DNA from: Acidimicrobiales bacterium
GTDB lineage: Bacteria; Actinomycetota; Acidimicrobiia; Acidimicrobiales; Aldehydirespiratoraceae
Direction: 5' to 3'
Length of the DNA: 64,000 bases
NCBI GenBank assembly: GCA_033344915.1
Contig: JAWPML010000001.1
Coordinates: 906,369 to 970,368 of the forward strand
The translations under genes were made by a program, and so were the position numbers. Of the stretch, positions 35,011-45,656 are shown piece after piece. The first letter of the stretch is position 1, and each line of letters opens with the position of its first letter. Below the pieces are notes generated by a model. It saw only the letters and a program-made list of their open reading frames with translations. It did no database searches and was not told the DNA's origin.

Positions 35011-35011
35011 G
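34998..35011. promoter_or_regulatory. suf palindrome, copy A (upstream of sufB)
   Basis: ACTAT-CTCC-ATAGG, continued by AGAAA on the right, has the same CTAY-N4-RTAG core as two other sites in front of suf genes. It overlaps TACTAT (34997-35002), a good -10 box, and the stop codon of the DUF1501 gene. It is 57 nt before the sufB start. Confidence 0.65.
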
Positions 35012-35068
35012 AGAAAGGGCGTTGTCGTCGCTGCATCCGCAGACCGCACGCTCGGTTCGGAGCCTCAC

Positions 35069-37627
<2,559 letters not shown>

Positions 37628-37667
37628 GGCAGTGTCGGGTAGAAGCGCCCTGGCGTAGTCTCGGCCC

Positions 37668-38165
37668 ATGAGCGACGGCGAGGAATGGGTCGAGGTGATC
37701 GTCGAGATCCCCAAGGGCTCGCGGAACAAGTACGAGATCGATCACCACAGTGGTGATCTCTGGCTCGATCGGCATCTCTTCACCGCGACCGTCTACCCGG
37801 CGGACTACGGGTTCGTGCCCGACACGTTGGCCGAGGACGGCGACCCGCTCGACGTGCTGGTGCTCCTCGACGAACCCACCGTGCCGGGATGTCACATCAA
37901 GGCCCGCCCGATCGGCGTGTTCTGGATGACCGACGAGGCGGGCCCCGACGCCAAGGTGCTCGCGGTGCCGTCGGGTGACCCCCGTTGGGATCACCTCGGT
38001 GACCTGGGCGACGCCCCCGAGCACCTGTTGTCGGAGATCCGCCACTTCTTCGAGATCTACAAGGCGCTCGAGCCGGCCAAGGACACCGACGTGGGTCGCT
38101 GGTCCGGTCGCGACGAGGCCTGGGCCGAGATCGCGGCCGCGCGGGAACGGTTCGCCGGCGCCTGA
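37668..38165 (+). CDS. ppa: Inorganic pyrophosphatase, family I
   Basis: 165 residues, standard for bacterial family I enzymes. 'VIVEIPKGSRNKYEID', 'YPADYGFVPDTLAEDGDPLDVLVLLDEP' with the D-x-D-P-L-D metal signature, and 'EIRHFFEIYKALEPAKD' are present. It hydrolyses PPi in the cytoplasm. The ATG follows TAGTCT by 6 nt (leaderless), so it has its own promoter although it sits between sufB and sufD. Confidence 0.94.
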   Translation: MSDGEEWVEVIVEIPKGSRNKYEIDHHSGDLWLDRHLFTATVYPADYGFVPDTLAEDGDPLDVLVLLDEPTVPGCHIKARPIGVFWMTDEAGPDAKVLAVPSGDPRWDHLGDLGDAPEHLLSEIRHFFEIYKALEPAKDTDVGRWSGRDEAWAEIAAARERFAGA

Positions 38166-38207
38166 CCCGGCATGGATTCCGCACTCCGGTGCGGCACAAT
38201 GGACGCC

Positions 38208-38660
38208 ATGCCGATGCGTCAGGACTGCAAGTTCTTCGAGTCCCGCAGCTACCCGAACGGCGACACGGTTCGGAAGTGCGATCTCGACCTCGCCCCCGAG
38301 GCACCGTGGCGGTGCCCGGACGACTGTCCGAAGTACACCCGGCGCATGGCGGACGTGAACTGGGCCCATGGCTCGCTCGTCACCCCGGAGACCCCGGCCG
38401 AGCCGGAGAGCCTCGGCGACGACGACAGCATCGCCGCGCTCTTGGACGCAGCGGAGGACATCATCAACGAGGCGGCACCGAGCGTGCTGGCCGATCTCGA
38501 CGCCGAGCGCCGCAAGCGGGGCGGGCGTCGAGCTCGCCGCGACGCCAAGCGAGCGAAGAAGGACGCGTCCAAGCCGTCGAAGCCGTCGAAGCGGTCCAAG
38601 CCGAGCGGCGAGAGCCTGGCCGACAGGCTGCGGCGTCGGTACCGCGAGGGCGGCCGCTGA
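38208..38660 (+). CDS. Small cysteine-containing basic-tailed protein, hypothetical
   Basis: 150 residues from MPMRQDCKFF. The N-terminus has four cysteines (DCKFFESRSYPNGDTVRKC, RCPDDCPKY) that could bind zinc or a cluster; the C-terminus is a Lys/Arg/Ser-rich tail with SKPSKPSKRSKPS repeats that may bind nucleic acid. Upstream in-frame ATGs at 38172 and 38199 are possible, but CACAAT lies 7 nt before 38208. I do not recognise a named family. It lies between ppa and sufD. Confidence 0.65.
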   Translation: MPMRQDCKFFESRSYPNGDTVRKCDLDLAPEAPWRCPDDCPKYTRRMADVNWAHGSLVTPETPAEPESLGDDDSIAALLDAAEDIINEAAPSVLADLDAERRKRGGRRARRDAKRAKKDASKPSKPSKRSKPSGESLADRLRRRYREGGR

Positions 38661-38676
38661 GGGCGTTGGCGATTTC

Positions 38677-38692
38677 TCCTACCTCGGTAGGA
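38677..38692. promoter_or_regulatory. suf palindrome, copy B (upstream of sufD)
   Basis: TCCTAC-CTCG-GTAGGA is a perfect 6+4+6 inverted repeat preceded by TTTC. It contains TAGGAT (38688-38693), a -10 box ending 10 nt before the sufD GTG, so a bound repressor would cover the promoter. Same core as copies A and C. Confidence 0.7.
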
Positions 38693-38703
38693 TTTATTCC
38701 GCT

Positions 38704-39981
38704 GTGACCGACTTTTCCCCTGCCTCCGCCCGCGCCCTCGCCGGTCCGTCCTGGCTCGTCGATCGACGAGTCGAGGCGGCCGAAGCCTTCGCGGCGGCGG
38801 CCATGCCCGTCGCGAGCGCCGAGGAGTGGCGCTACAGCCCGATCGGCGACCTCGACCTCGCTCGCTACCAGCCCGGCGCCGGGATCGGCGACGCACCCAT
38901 GCCGCGGCTCGACATCGAGCCGGCGGCCCTGGTGCGCACGGTCAACGGTCGGGTGGTCGCCATCGACGTCGACGACGAACTCGCTGCGGCCGGCGTGCAC
39001 GTCGGGCCGCTCGTCGACCATCCCGACGGCGCCGAGCGCCTCGGGTCGATCTCGACCGGTGCACCGGATCACTTCACCACCCTCAACGACGCGTTCGCCG
39101 GCGACCCGATCCTGGTCTCGGTCCCGCGCGGTGTGGTCGTGGATCGCCCGATCGTGGTCACCCACCACGCGGCGGGTGACGGCACGGCCGCATTCCCCCG
39201 CCTGGTCGTGGCGGTCGGCGAGAACGCCTCCGTGGAGGTGCTCGACCACCACACGTCCGACGACGAGGGCGCGATCCTCGTGTGCCCGGTCGTCGAACTC
39301 GATGTCGATGCGGCCGGACGGCTCGGCTATCTCAACGTGCAGGAACTCGGCCGGACGACCTGGCAGATCGGGTCGCAGCTCGCCCGCGCCGAGCGCGACG
39401 CGACGCTGACCGCGGCCACGGCGGCATTCGGCGGGAGCTACGCCCGCACCCGGGCCGACACCCGCCTCGTCGGCCGGGGCGCCCACGGCGACCTCCTCGC
39501 GCTGTACTTCGGCGAACAGGACCAGACGCTCGACTTCCGCACCTATCAGGACCATGTCGCCCCGGACACCACCAGCAACCTGCTCTACAAGGGGGTCGTC
39601 GCCGGCGCGTCGCGCAGCGTCTACACCGGCCTGATCCGGGTCCGGCCCGACGCCCGGGGCACCAACGCCTTCCAGACCAACCGCAACCTGAAGCTCGGCG
39701 ACGACGCCTGGGCCGAATCCGTCCCGAACCTCGAGATCGAGAACAACGACGTGCGCTGCAGCCATGCGTCCACGGTGTCGCCCGTCGACGAGGACCAGCG
39801 TTTCTACCTGGAGAGTCGCGGTGTCCCGTCCGCCGAGGCCGAGCGGCTCATCGTCGCCGGTTTCTTCGCCGAGGTGCTGGAGGCGATGCCCGTCGCCGCC
39901 GCGGCCCACAAGATCCGCACCGGCATTGCCGCCAAGCTCGCCCGCCAGGTGGCCGCCGACGCCGAGGCCGAGGCGGCGTGA
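38704..39981 (+). CDS. sufD: Fe-S assembly protein SufD
   Basis: 425 residues. 'AEEWRYSPIGDLDL' at the N-terminus and the beta-helix with 'LDFRTYQDHVAPDTTSNLLYKGVVAGASRSVYTGLIRVRPDARGTNAFQTNRNLKLGDDAWAESVPNLEIENNDVRCSHASTVSPVDEDQRFYLESRGVP' identify SufD. It pairs with SufB in the SufBC2D complex. The GTG start follows the copy B palindrome closely. The stop overlaps the Rieske gene (TGATG), and a Rieske gene between sufD and sufC is a recurrent actinobacterial arrangement. Confidence 0.94.
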   Translation: MTDFSPASARALAGPSWLVDRRVEAAEAFAAAAMPVASAEEWRYSPIGDLDLARYQPGAGIGDAPMPRLDIEPAALVRTVNGRVVAIDVDDELAAAGVHVGPLVDHPDGAERLGSISTGAPDHFTTLNDAFAGDPILVSVPRGVVVDRPIVVTHHAAGDGTAAFPRLVVAVGENASVEVLDHHTSDDEGAILVCPVVELDVDAAGRLGYLNVQELGRTTWQIGSQLARAERDATLTAATAAFGGSYARTRADTRLVGRGAHGDLLALYFGEQDQTLDFRTYQDHVAPDTTSNLLYKGVVAGASRSVYTGLIRVRPDARGTNAFQTNRNLKLGDDAWAESVPNLEIENNDVRCSHASTVSPVDEDQRFYLESRGVPSAEAERLIVAGFFAEVLEAMPVAAAAHKIRTGIAAKLARQVAADAEAEAA

Positions 39982-40313
39982 TGCCCACCCATCCGCTCTT
40001 CGCACTCGACGAGATCGAGGCCGGCACGGCCCGCAAGGTCGTCATCGGGGACCGCGAGATCGCGCTCGTCCGCATCGACGACGACGTCTACGCCATCGGC
40101 GACACCTGCAGCCACGACGACGTCTCCCTCGCCGAGGGCTTCGTCGAAGCCGACGACTGCATGATCGAGTGCTTCCGCCACGGCGCCCTGTTCAATCTGA
40201 AGACGGGTGAGCCCGAGTCACTTCCGGCGGTCCGTCCGGTGCCCGTCTACGACGTCAGCGTGGTCGACGGCCAGGTCGTTCTCACGATCGACGAACCGGA
40301 GGACGACGCATGA
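39981..40313 (+). CDS. Rieske-type [2Fe-2S] ferredoxin in the suf operon
   Basis: 110 residues with the two-loop Rieske motif: CSH in 'GDTCSHDDVSLAEG' and CFRH in 'CMIECFRHGALFNLKTGEP', giving Cys2His2 ligands. It is a small non-haem ferredoxin of the dioxygenase-ferredoxin type. Overlaps with sufD (TGATG) and sufC (ATGA) make it part of the SUF operon, where it may donate electrons during cluster assembly. Confidence 0.9.
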   Translation: MPTHPLFALDEIEAGTARKVVIGDREIALVRIDDDVYAIGDTCSHDDVSLAEGFVEADDCMIECFRHGALFNLKTGEPESLPAVRPVPVYDVSVVDGQVVLTIDEPEDDA

Positions 40314-41098
40314 GTGAGCTCGTGATCGAAGGGCTCCGGGCCGCCGTGGACGGCCAGGAGATCCTCAAGGGCGTCGACCTGACGGTGCGGTCGGGTGAGG
40401 TCCATGCGGTGATGGGCCCGAACGGCTCGGGCAAGTCGACGCTGTCCCACGTGCTCGCCGGTCGACCCGGCTACGAGGTCCTCGGCGGGTCGGCCCGCAT
40501 CGACGACGTCGAGCTGCTGTCGCTTCCGGCCTGGAAGCGGGCAGAGGCCGGCCTGTTCCTCGCCATGCAGTATCCGACCGAGGTGCCGGGCGTGGCGCTG
40601 CGCGATCTGCTGCGGGCCTCGGCTCGCACGTCCGACGATGCCGAGGAGATCGAGGAGGCGATGCTGGCGGAAGCGGCCCGCATCGGTTTCGGGGCGAAGT
40701 TCCTCGAACGGCCGCTCAACGTCGATCTCTCGGGCGGCGAGAAGAAGCGCAACGAGACCCTGCAGATGGGTGTGTTGCGTCCCGCGTTCGCCGTGCTCGA
40801 CGAGTTGGACTCCGGGCTCGACGTCGACGCGCTCCGACTCGTGAGCAGCCGGGTGGAGGAAGCCACCGAGGAGGATGGCCTCGGGGTGCTCGCGATCACC
40901 CACTACAGCCGCCTGTTCCAACAGCTGCAGCCCGACCGGGTCCACGTGTTCGCCGGTGGCCGGATCCAGGAGACGGGCGGCCCCGAGCTGGCCGCCGAGC
41001 TCGAGAAGACGGGCTACGAGCGCTGGGCCGAACCGGTGGCCGCCAAGGCATCGGCCGCCACGTTGCCGGACGACCCGTTCGCGGATCCGCTGGCGTAG
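40310..41098 (+). CDS. sufC: SufC ATPase, copy 1
   Basis: 262 residues. Walker A GPNGSGKST, Q-loop 'AMQYPTEVPGV', signature LSGGEKKRNE, Walker B 'FAVLDELDSGLD' and H-loop THYSR match SufC. The Walker B region reads DELDSGLD rather than the usual DETDSGLD, but the catalytic Glu is present. It energises SufB/SufD. It overlaps the Rieske gene by ATGA. A second sufC is encoded at 44821-45582. Confidence 0.93.
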   Translation: MSELVIEGLRAAVDGQEILKGVDLTVRSGEVHAVMGPNGSGKSTLSHVLAGRPGYEVLGGSARIDDVELLSLPAWKRAEAGLFLAMQYPTEVPGVALRDLLRASARTSDDAEEIEEAMLAEAARIGFGAKFLERPLNVDLSGGEKKRNETLQMGVLRPAFAVLDELDSGLDVDALRLVSSRVEEATEEDGLGVLAITHYSRLFQQLQPDRVHVFAGGRIQETGGPELAAELEKTGYERWAEPVAAKASAATLPDDPFADPLA

Positions 41099-41102
41099 CG
41101 AC

Positions 41103-41387
41103 ATGGCCGGCACCCTGCTCACGACCGCCGAGATCGACGACTTGCTCGCCGACCACCCGGACTGGCGACGCGACGGAGACGGGCTCGTCCGCTCGCTCGA
41201 GTTCGCGGACTTCCCCGCGGCCTTCGGCTTCATGACCAAGGTCGCGATCGTGTCCGAGAAGCTCTTCCATCACCCGGAGTGGAGCAACGTCTACAACCGG
41301 GTCGAGCTGCGGATCACGGACCACGACGCCGGCGGCATCTCCACGAACGACCGCGACTGGATCGCCCGCGTCGATCAGCTGGTCTGA
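41103..41387 (+). CDS. Pterin-4a-carbinolamine dehydratase-like protein (PCD/DCoH)
   Basis: 94 residues with 'LVRSLEFADFPAAFGFMTKVAIVSEKLFHHPEWSNVYNRVELRITDHDAGGISTNDRDWI', containing the conserved HHPEW..VYN..L.TDHD.GG pattern. It dehydrates 4a-hydroxytetrahydrobiopterin in animals; in bacteria without phenylalanine hydroxylase the role is unclear and it is often found in suf or molybdopterin settings. It lies 4 bp after sufC and overlaps the convergent membrane-protein gene by 13 bp. Confidence 0.9.
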   Translation: MAGTLLTTAEIDDLLADHPDWRRDGDGLVRSLEFADFPAAFGFMTKVAIVSEKLFHHPEWSNVYNRVELRITDHDAGGISTNDRDWIARVDQLV

Positions 41388-42358
41388 ACGTCGAGCTCGG
41401 GGTCGAGCGGCCCTTCCAGATACTCGTAGAGCGCCACGTTCGTCGCGATCTGGTAGGCGTAGATCGCGAAGGCCATGGCGATCACGACGAACAGACCGAG
41501 GATCGGCACCAGGGCGACGATGTTGCTCGCGAAGTTGAGTCCGAAGACGACGAGGTTCACGAGGAGGATGCGCCCGGCGATCCCGGGCCATCGCGGGGTG
41601 ATGAGGGCCACCGTGCGGCGGAAGGGCCCGCGGTCGCGCGGGGAGAGGATGAGGGTGACACCCGCCATCGCGCCGAACGGCCATGCGTAGATGACCAGTC
41701 CGATGTCCACCGGGATCAGCAGGATCAGGAACGCCGGGCTCACCGCGACGAGGAGGATGTGGATGCCGGCGAGCGCGGCGAGCGCCAGTGAGGCGACGAG
41801 CGCCCAGAGCAGGGCGATGCCGACCCACCGGGGGACCCGGCGGATCGCGAAGGAGAAGCTCTCGCCGAGCGACCGCTCGGCGCCGCGGTTGTGGGCGCCG
41901 ACGAAGACCGTGGCCACCGCGAAGCCGATCATCATCACGGCATAGGCGATGAGCGTGCCGACGATCATCAGCACGAGCGGGCCGATCTCCCAGTCGAAGG
42001 TGATCGAATCGAGGTAGGCCTGGTCCTCCGGGAAGCGGTCGGGGTCGAACCCGGGTTCCGTGATGCGTTCGAAGATGTCCAACGGATTCGGGTCGAGGCC
42101 GGTGACGAAGCCGGCAACGGCCATCGCCCCGCCGGTGACGATGCCGATCGCCGCCAACGCGGCGATGGCCAGCTGGCGGGTCCACGTCTCCTTCAGGAGA
42201 TCGAAGCCGCGGGACACGACCGCCGTCGCGTCGGCGTTGGCCATGCTGGGCTTGATGGCCTTCGGCGCTCGGTGTTCGGTCCACACCGTGCCGTCCCAGT
42301 AGCGGAATTGTGTGGCGTTCTCCGGATCGTCGTACCAACCCGCGGGGATCTCGGTCAT
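41375..42358 (-). CDS. DUF2510 multi-pass membrane protein
   Basis: 327 residues. An N-terminal DUF2510 domain ('AGWYDDPENATQFRYWDGTVWTEH') is followed by six or so transmembrane helices separated by short loops, with a long loop around residues 90-130 rich in Asp and Pro. The helix pattern resembles glycerophosphoryl-diester-phosphodiesterase membrane-domain or DUF4013 proteins. Function unknown. The ATG lies 8 nt after TACGGT (reverse strand); divergent from the gene at 42393 with 34 bp between. Confidence 0.8.
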   Translation of the reverse strand: MTEIPAGWYDDPENATQFRYWDGTVWTEHRAPKAIKPSMANADATAVVSRGFDLLKETWTRQLAIAALAAIGIVTGGAMAVAGFVTGLDPNPLDIFERITEPGFDPDRFPEDQAYLDSITFDWEIGPLVLMIVGTLIAYAVMMIGFAVATVFVGAHNRGAERSLGESFSFAIRRVPRWVGIALLWALVASLALAALAGIHILLVAVSPAFLILLIPVDIGLVIYAWPFGAMAGVTLILSPRDRGPFRRTVALITPRWPGIAGRILLVNLVVFGLNFASNIVALVPILGLFVVIAMAFAIYAYQIATNVALYEYLEGPLDPELDVQTS

Positions 42359-42392
42359 CGGCGTCGACCGTACCGCCTCGTAGCCTCAGGGC

Positions 42393-43055
42393 ATGGTCAC
42401 TGAGCGCTTCGAGGAGTTCGTCGATCCCGTCGACGGCACCCGCTGGACCGTCGATGTCGGCTTCCTCGGGTCCCGCTGGCGTTGCGTCTGGGGCGACGGC
42501 TGTCAGGGCATCCTCGACCATCCGGCCGAGGAGCTGAACCACGGCTGCTGCTCCGTCGGCACCGAGTTGCTCGACGAGGACGAGGCGATGGCGATCTCGG
42601 CCCACGCAGCCCTGCTCGACGCCGACCTCTTCCAACATCAGGCGTGGGCGCAGGAACACGGGATCTACGAGGACGAGCGGCGGGCCCGCACCGCGACGGT
42701 CGACGGGGCGTGCGTGTTCCTCAACCGGCCCGGGTTCGCCGGCGGCGCCGGTTGTGCGTTGCACCTCCAGGCGGTGCGCGACGGCGAGCGTCCGATCGAC
42801 GTCAAGCCGTCGGTGTGCTGGCAGCTCCCGTTGATCACCGAACACGGGGACGACGGCACGGCCCGTCTGCGGCGGTGGGGCCGAGAGGACCGGGGACCCG
42901 ACGGCGAGACGATGGCCTGGTGCTGCACCGAAGGCGACAACGCACAGGTCGGGTCGCAGACGACCGCCGACGAATTGGCCGACGAACTCCAGGCGTTGGT
43001 GGGTCCCGAGGTCGCGGTGGCGATCCGCGACCGGGTGCGAGATCAGCCGGGCTGA
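42393..43055 (+). CDS. Cysteine-rich protein, possibly DUF3109/YkgJ-like metal-binding
   Basis: 220 residues with nine or more cysteines grouped as 'WRCVWGDGCQGILDH', 'NHGCCSVGTEL', 'ACVFLNRPGFAGGAGCALHLQAV', 'SVCWQLPL' and 'AWCCTEG'. This spread resembles proteins of the YkgJ/DUF3109 zinc or iron chelating type, but I cannot confirm the family. It might bind an Fe-S cluster, which fits a position between the two suf clusters. TAGCCT is 6 nt before the ATG. The 3' end overlaps sufU by 13 bp. Confidence 0.7.
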   Translation: MVTERFEEFVDPVDGTRWTVDVGFLGSRWRCVWGDGCQGILDHPAEELNHGCCSVGTELLDEDEAMAISAHAALLDADLFQHQAWAQEHGIYEDERRARTATVDGACVFLNRPGFAGGAGCALHLQAVRDGERPIDVKPSVCWQLPLITEHGDDGTARLRRWGREDRGPDGETMAWCCTEGDNAQVGSQTTADELADELQALVGPEVAVAIRDRVRDQPG

Positions 43056-43564
43056 GCCTCGTCGAGCGCCTGGGCGAGGGTGTTCCAACCGAGGGTGGCG
43101 CACTTGATGCGCACGGGGAACTTCACAACACCCTTCAACGCCTCGAGATCGCCGAGGCTGACGTCGTCGGTGTTGTCGATGCTGAACGTGTCGTCCTCGA
43201 GGGAACGGTCGTCGATGCCCATCTCGGACTCGCTGCCGTCGCCACCGATGTCGCTCTCGTGGATCGACATGAGGCCCTTGAACGCCGCGATCAGGTGGCG
43301 GGCCTCGGCCACGGACTTGCCCTTGATCGCGGCGGACATCATGGAGGCCGACGACTGGCTGATCGAGCAGCCCTGACCGCCGATGGCGACGTCGCTGATG
43401 GTGCCGTCGTCGGCGACGTCGATGTAGACGATGATCTCGTCGCCGCACAACGGGTTGAAGCCGTCGGCGCGCACGGCCGGGGGCGTCTCGAGCTCGCCCC
43501 GGTTCCGGGGGGAGCGGTAGTGGTCGAGGATGATCTCTCGATAGAGGTCTTCGAGGCCGGGCAT
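43043..43564 (-). CDS. sufU: SufU-type Fe-S assembly sulfur acceptor
   Basis: 173 residues. The three ligand cysteines are visible in 'NPLCGDEIIVYIDVADDG', 'GGQGCSISQSSASMMSAA' and 'RIKCATLGWNTL', with the SufU-specific region between Cys2 and Cys3 enlarged. SufU is a zinc-dependent sulfurtransferase that accepts persulfide sulfur from SufS. GAGGAG lies 7 nt before the ATG. It is the last gene of the reverse-strand operon sufC2-sufS-sufU. Confidence 0.92.
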   Translation of the reverse strand: MPGLEDLYREIILDHYRSPRNRGELETPPAVRADGFNPLCGDEIIVYIDVADDGTISDVAIGGQGCSISQSSASMMSAAIKGKSVAEARHLIAAFKGLMSIHESDIGGDGSESEMGIDDRSLEDDTFSIDNTDDVSLGDLEALKGVVKFPVRIKCATLGWNTLAQALDEAQPG

Positions 43565-43582
43565 CTCAGGCTCCTCAGGCGG

Positions 43583-44820
43583 CTAGAACGAGAACAGGTC
43601 GTCGGCGGCGCCGAGGGCGTCCGTCAGCTGATCGATGTCGGCCTCGTCGTTGTAGACGTAGAGCGACACACGGGATGTGGCGTTGGCGCCCAGCACGGTC
43701 ATCAGCGGCTTGGCGCAGTGGTGACCGGCGCGTACGCAGACGCCGGCCTGGTCGAGGACCTGGGCGATGTCGTGGGGGTGCACCTCGCCGGCTTCGCCCT
43801 CGAAGACGAACGACAACACGCCACCCCGCTCGGCGGGTTCGGTCGGTCCGTGGATCGTGATCTTGTCACCGTGGACCTCCTTCAGCTTGCGCATCGCGTA
43901 GGCCGTCAGCTCGACTTCGTGTTGGCGGACGTTGTCCATGCCGAGGTCGGTGAGATAGTCGATCGCGGCGCCGAGCCCGACGGCCTCGGCGACCATCGGT
44001 GTGCCCGCCTCGAACTTCCACGGGATCTCGGTGGTGGTGAAGCCCTCTTTGGTGACGTTGAGGATCATCTCGCCTCCGCCGAGGAAGGGCGGCATGGCCT
44101 CGAGGATCTCGGCGTGGGCCCACAGCACGCCGATGCCCATCGGCCCGAGCATCTTGTGGCCGGTGAACACCACGAAGTCGGCGCCCATCGCCTGCACATC
44201 GGTGGCCAGATGGGGCACGTACTGGCTGGCGTCCACCGCCAGCAGGGCGCCGGCGGCGTGGGCGGCCTCGGCGAGCCGGGGGATGTCGTTGAGGGTGCCG
44301 AGCACGTTCGACATCGCGGTGATCGACACGAGCTTGGCCCCGTCGAGCAGGCGATCGAGATCGGTGAGGTCGAGGTGGCCGTCGGCGCCGACGGGAATCC
44401 AGCGCAGCTCGATGCCCTTGTCCGCGACGAGCATGTGCCAGGGGACGATGTTCGCGTGGTGCTCCATCTCGGAGATGACGACCGCGTCGCCGGCCTGGAG
44501 GTTGGCACCGCCCCAGGCCCGGGCGATCAGGTTCATCGACTCCGTCGCATTCTTCGTGAAGACGACTTCGGAGACGGACGGGGCGTTGATGAAGCGGGCG
44601 ACCTTGGCCCGCGCGCCCTCGAGCGCGTCGGTGGCCCGCACCGCGAGTTCGTAGCTCCCGCGGTGGACGTTGGCGTTCGTGGTCTCGTAGTAGTCCGCCA
44701 TCGCGTCGATGACCGACTGCGGCTTCTGCGAGGTGTTGCCGGAATCGAGATAGACGAGCCGGGAGCCGTGGAACTCCTGGCGCAGGACGGGGAAGTCGTC
44801 CTTGATGTCGGCGGGGAGGG

Positions 44821-44824
<4 letters not shown>
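43583..44824 (-). CDS. sufS: Cysteine desulfurase SufS
   Basis: 413 residues. PLP lysine in 'FVVFTGHKMLGPMGIGVLW', catalytic cysteine in 'VCVRAGHHCAKPLMTVLG', 'NATESMNLIARAWG' and 'ISEMEHHANIVPWHML' are typical group II desulfurase blocks. It removes sulfur from cysteine for the SUF scaffold, passing it to SufU. The ATG overlaps the stop of sufC2 (ATGA); sufU follows 18 bp downstream. Confidence 0.94.
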
Positions 44825-45582
<758 letters not shown>

Positions 45583-45614
45583 GCGCGAAAGTCTACGACT
45601 CGCACGGGGTTTGC

Positions 45615-45628
45615 CCTACCGCCGTAGG
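45615..45628. promoter_or_regulatory. suf palindrome, copy C (upstream of sufC2-sufS-sufU)
   Basis: CCTAC-CGCC-GTAGG is a perfect 5+4+5 inverted repeat. On the reverse strand it reads TTCTCCTAC-GGCG-GTAGG, the same left arm as copy B. It lies about 20 nt upstream of the -10 box TAGACT (45595-45590), at the -35 region of the operon. Confidence 0.7.
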
Positions 45629-45656
45629 AGAAAGGTGGAGCTTCCCCGGTCGCTCT